Positions 15,808 through 16,471 of a DNA stretch of 16,471 bases are shown in pieces. The first letter of the stretch is position 1, and each line of letters begins with the position of its first letter. The notes beneath the pieces were generated by a model. The model made no database searches. It had not been told where the DNA came from and was given only the letters and a program-made list of their open reading frames with translations. This DNA comes from DATBAK01 sp036787815 (GTDB lineage: Bacteria; Actinomycetota; Acidimicrobiia; IMCC26256; PALSA-610). The stretch covers positions 1 through 16,471 of the forward strand of contig DAIQOP010000064.1 in the NCBI GenBank assembly GCA_036787815.1. The letters are read 5' to 3'. Position numbers and translations under genes: made by a program.

Positions 15808-16272
15808 TCAGTCGATGACGACGGAGGGACGCGGCAGGCCTGCCGCCTCGCAGAGGAACAGGTAGGCCGCGAGCATCGACGACGCGTCGTAGACGCTCTC
15901 GACGTTGCCGTCGGCGTCGAGGTTGAGGTTCGCACCGTGGATCGCGAAGAACACGTCGGTGGGTTCGGTGTTGTCCTCGGGAACGACGAGCGTGTGCACC
16001 GAGCCCGCGGGCTCGTAGAGGTACGAGCCGGCCGTGTTGACGAAGTCGGATTCGAGGTAGCGCCACGCTCCCGACTCGGTGTAGGCGAACACCGGGCCGG
16101 TGTGCTTGTGGGTCTGCACCCGGTACCCGGGAGCGAAGCGATTGCGGATCACCCACAAGCCCTCGCGTTCCTTGACGTGCAGCACCTTCAACAACGAGCC
16201 GTCGCCGATGCCGACCCACGGCAGCTCGTCGTCGCCACGGTGCACTGCGGTCGGGATCTCGGTCAGCGTCAT
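15808..16272 (-). CDS. Cupin-domain protein, 2,4'-dihydroxyacetophenone dioxygenase-like
   Basis: The 154-residue product is a single small cupin. His55 and His57 (THKHTGP) and His93 (AGSVHTLVV) form a three-His metal site. The Glu normally following HxH in motif 1 is missing, and Glu74 (RYLESDF) could be a fourth ligand. The pattern HKHTG, then SGAWRYLESDFV, then YEPAGSVHTL, then LNLDADGNV resembles the dihydroxyacetophenone dioxygenase and acetylacetone-cleaving groups, which use non-haem Fe(II) for C-C bond cleavage. The substrate here is unknown, and a sensory or isomerase cupin is possible. ATG 16272 is preferred over an upstream in-frame start because GGGGAG lies 8 bases before it. It is followed after 15 bases by the hypothetical gene. 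Confidence 0.8.
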   Translation of the reverse strand: MTLTEIPTAVHRGDDELPWVGIGDGSLLKVLHVKEREGLWVIRNRFAPGYRVQTHKHTGPVFAYTESGAWRYLESDFVNTAGSYLYEPAGSVHTLVVPEDNTEPTDVFFAIHGANLNLDADGNVESVYDASSMLAAYLFLCEAAGLPRPSVVID

Positions 16273-16322
16273 GTGCGGTTCTCCCCTTCGATGCTCGATC
16301 GAGAACGGTAGCGGGCCGGGGC

Positions 16323-16471
16323 TCAGGCGACCTGGGCGGCGACACCGCGGGCCGCGCTCGGGTCGAGTCCGGCCCGCCCGACGAGGTAGCACGCAATGGG
16401 CGCGGCGAGGCGTTCGGACGCGTGGGCGGCGTCGCCGGCGAGCGCGAGCAGCTCGTCGACGAGTGCCGCGT
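16323..16471 (-). CDS. C-terminal fragment of a probable DUF6457-domain protein (partial at window edge)
   Basis: Reading the minus strand from the edge gives 49 residues ending at TGA (16325-16323). The fragment contains LLALAGDAAHASERLAAP and CYLVGRAGLDPSAARGVAAQ. This resembles the helical DUF6457 domain (LLDLARDxAHxxxRPAAPLTxFLVG), which often accompanies molybdenum-cofactor guanylyltransferase genes. The match is from memory and the start is outside the window. The stop lies 50 bases before the cupin start on the same strand, so it could be in the same operon. Confidence 0.55.
   Translation of the reverse strand, partial: AALVDELLALAGDAAHASERLAAPIACYLVGRAGLDPSAARGVAAQVA

Noticed and set aside
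15808..16392. Longer cupin frame beginning near 16392
   Set aside because: It would overlap the end of the DUF6457-like gene and lacks the good ribosome binding site seen before ATG 16272.

Overview
The window is very GC-rich, densely packed with genes, and uses GTG starts often. It looks like a high-GC actinobacterium. The markers are a SARP/AfsR-type regulator, a long myo-inositol-phosphate synthase, a LigB-like ATP-dependent DNA ligase, short gene overlaps, and several genes that seem to be leaderless. A lineage such as Acidimicrobiia would fit, but that placement is an inference. I saw no rRNA, tRNA, CRISPR array, insertion sequence or phage gene.

Layout. (1) 1-1344, minus: the N-terminal 448 residues of a SARP regulator (winged helix, BTAD, P-loop ATPase), cut by the window edge. 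(2) 1542-5798, plus: a secreted protein of 1418 residues built from beta-strand repeats. Four repeat units each carry one conserved cysteine pair, followed by a DUF11-like domain and a cupredoxin-like domain without the copper cysteine. (3) 5870-6717, plus: a possible 13-codon leader ORF whose stop overlaps the start of a crotonase-fold protein that lacks both hydratase glutamates. (4) 11502-6761, minus: response regulator, histidine kinase, two low-complexity membrane-anchored proteins (one with a His/Asp-rich tail, one ending in CX4C), an ApbE-like flavin transferase and a bis-haem ferric-reductase-type membrane protein. The last four genes overlap one another by 4 to 10 bases. (5) 11614-12297, plus: an anchored Pro/Thr-rich exported protein, overlapping tail to tail with (6) ino1 (13604-12282, minus). 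(7) 13666-15222, plus: an ATP-dependent DNA ligase, divergent from ino1 across 61 bases that hold a perfect 8-2-8 palindrome. (8) 16272-15259, minus: a three-His cupin and an unrecognised 177-residue protein; then 16471-16323, minus: the end of a probable DUF6457 protein.

How the genes may work together. The strongest candidate system is block 4. The two-component system would sense an envelope signal and control a membrane redox module. The haem protein would carry electrons across the membrane, ApbE would attach or handle flavin, and the two small proteins would give an extracytoplasmic metal-binding or thiol surface. The usual FMN-binding flavoprotein partner is not in the window, so the electron acceptor is unknown. 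Ino1 supplies inositol phosphate for phosphatidylinositol lipids and, in many actinobacteria, mycothiol.
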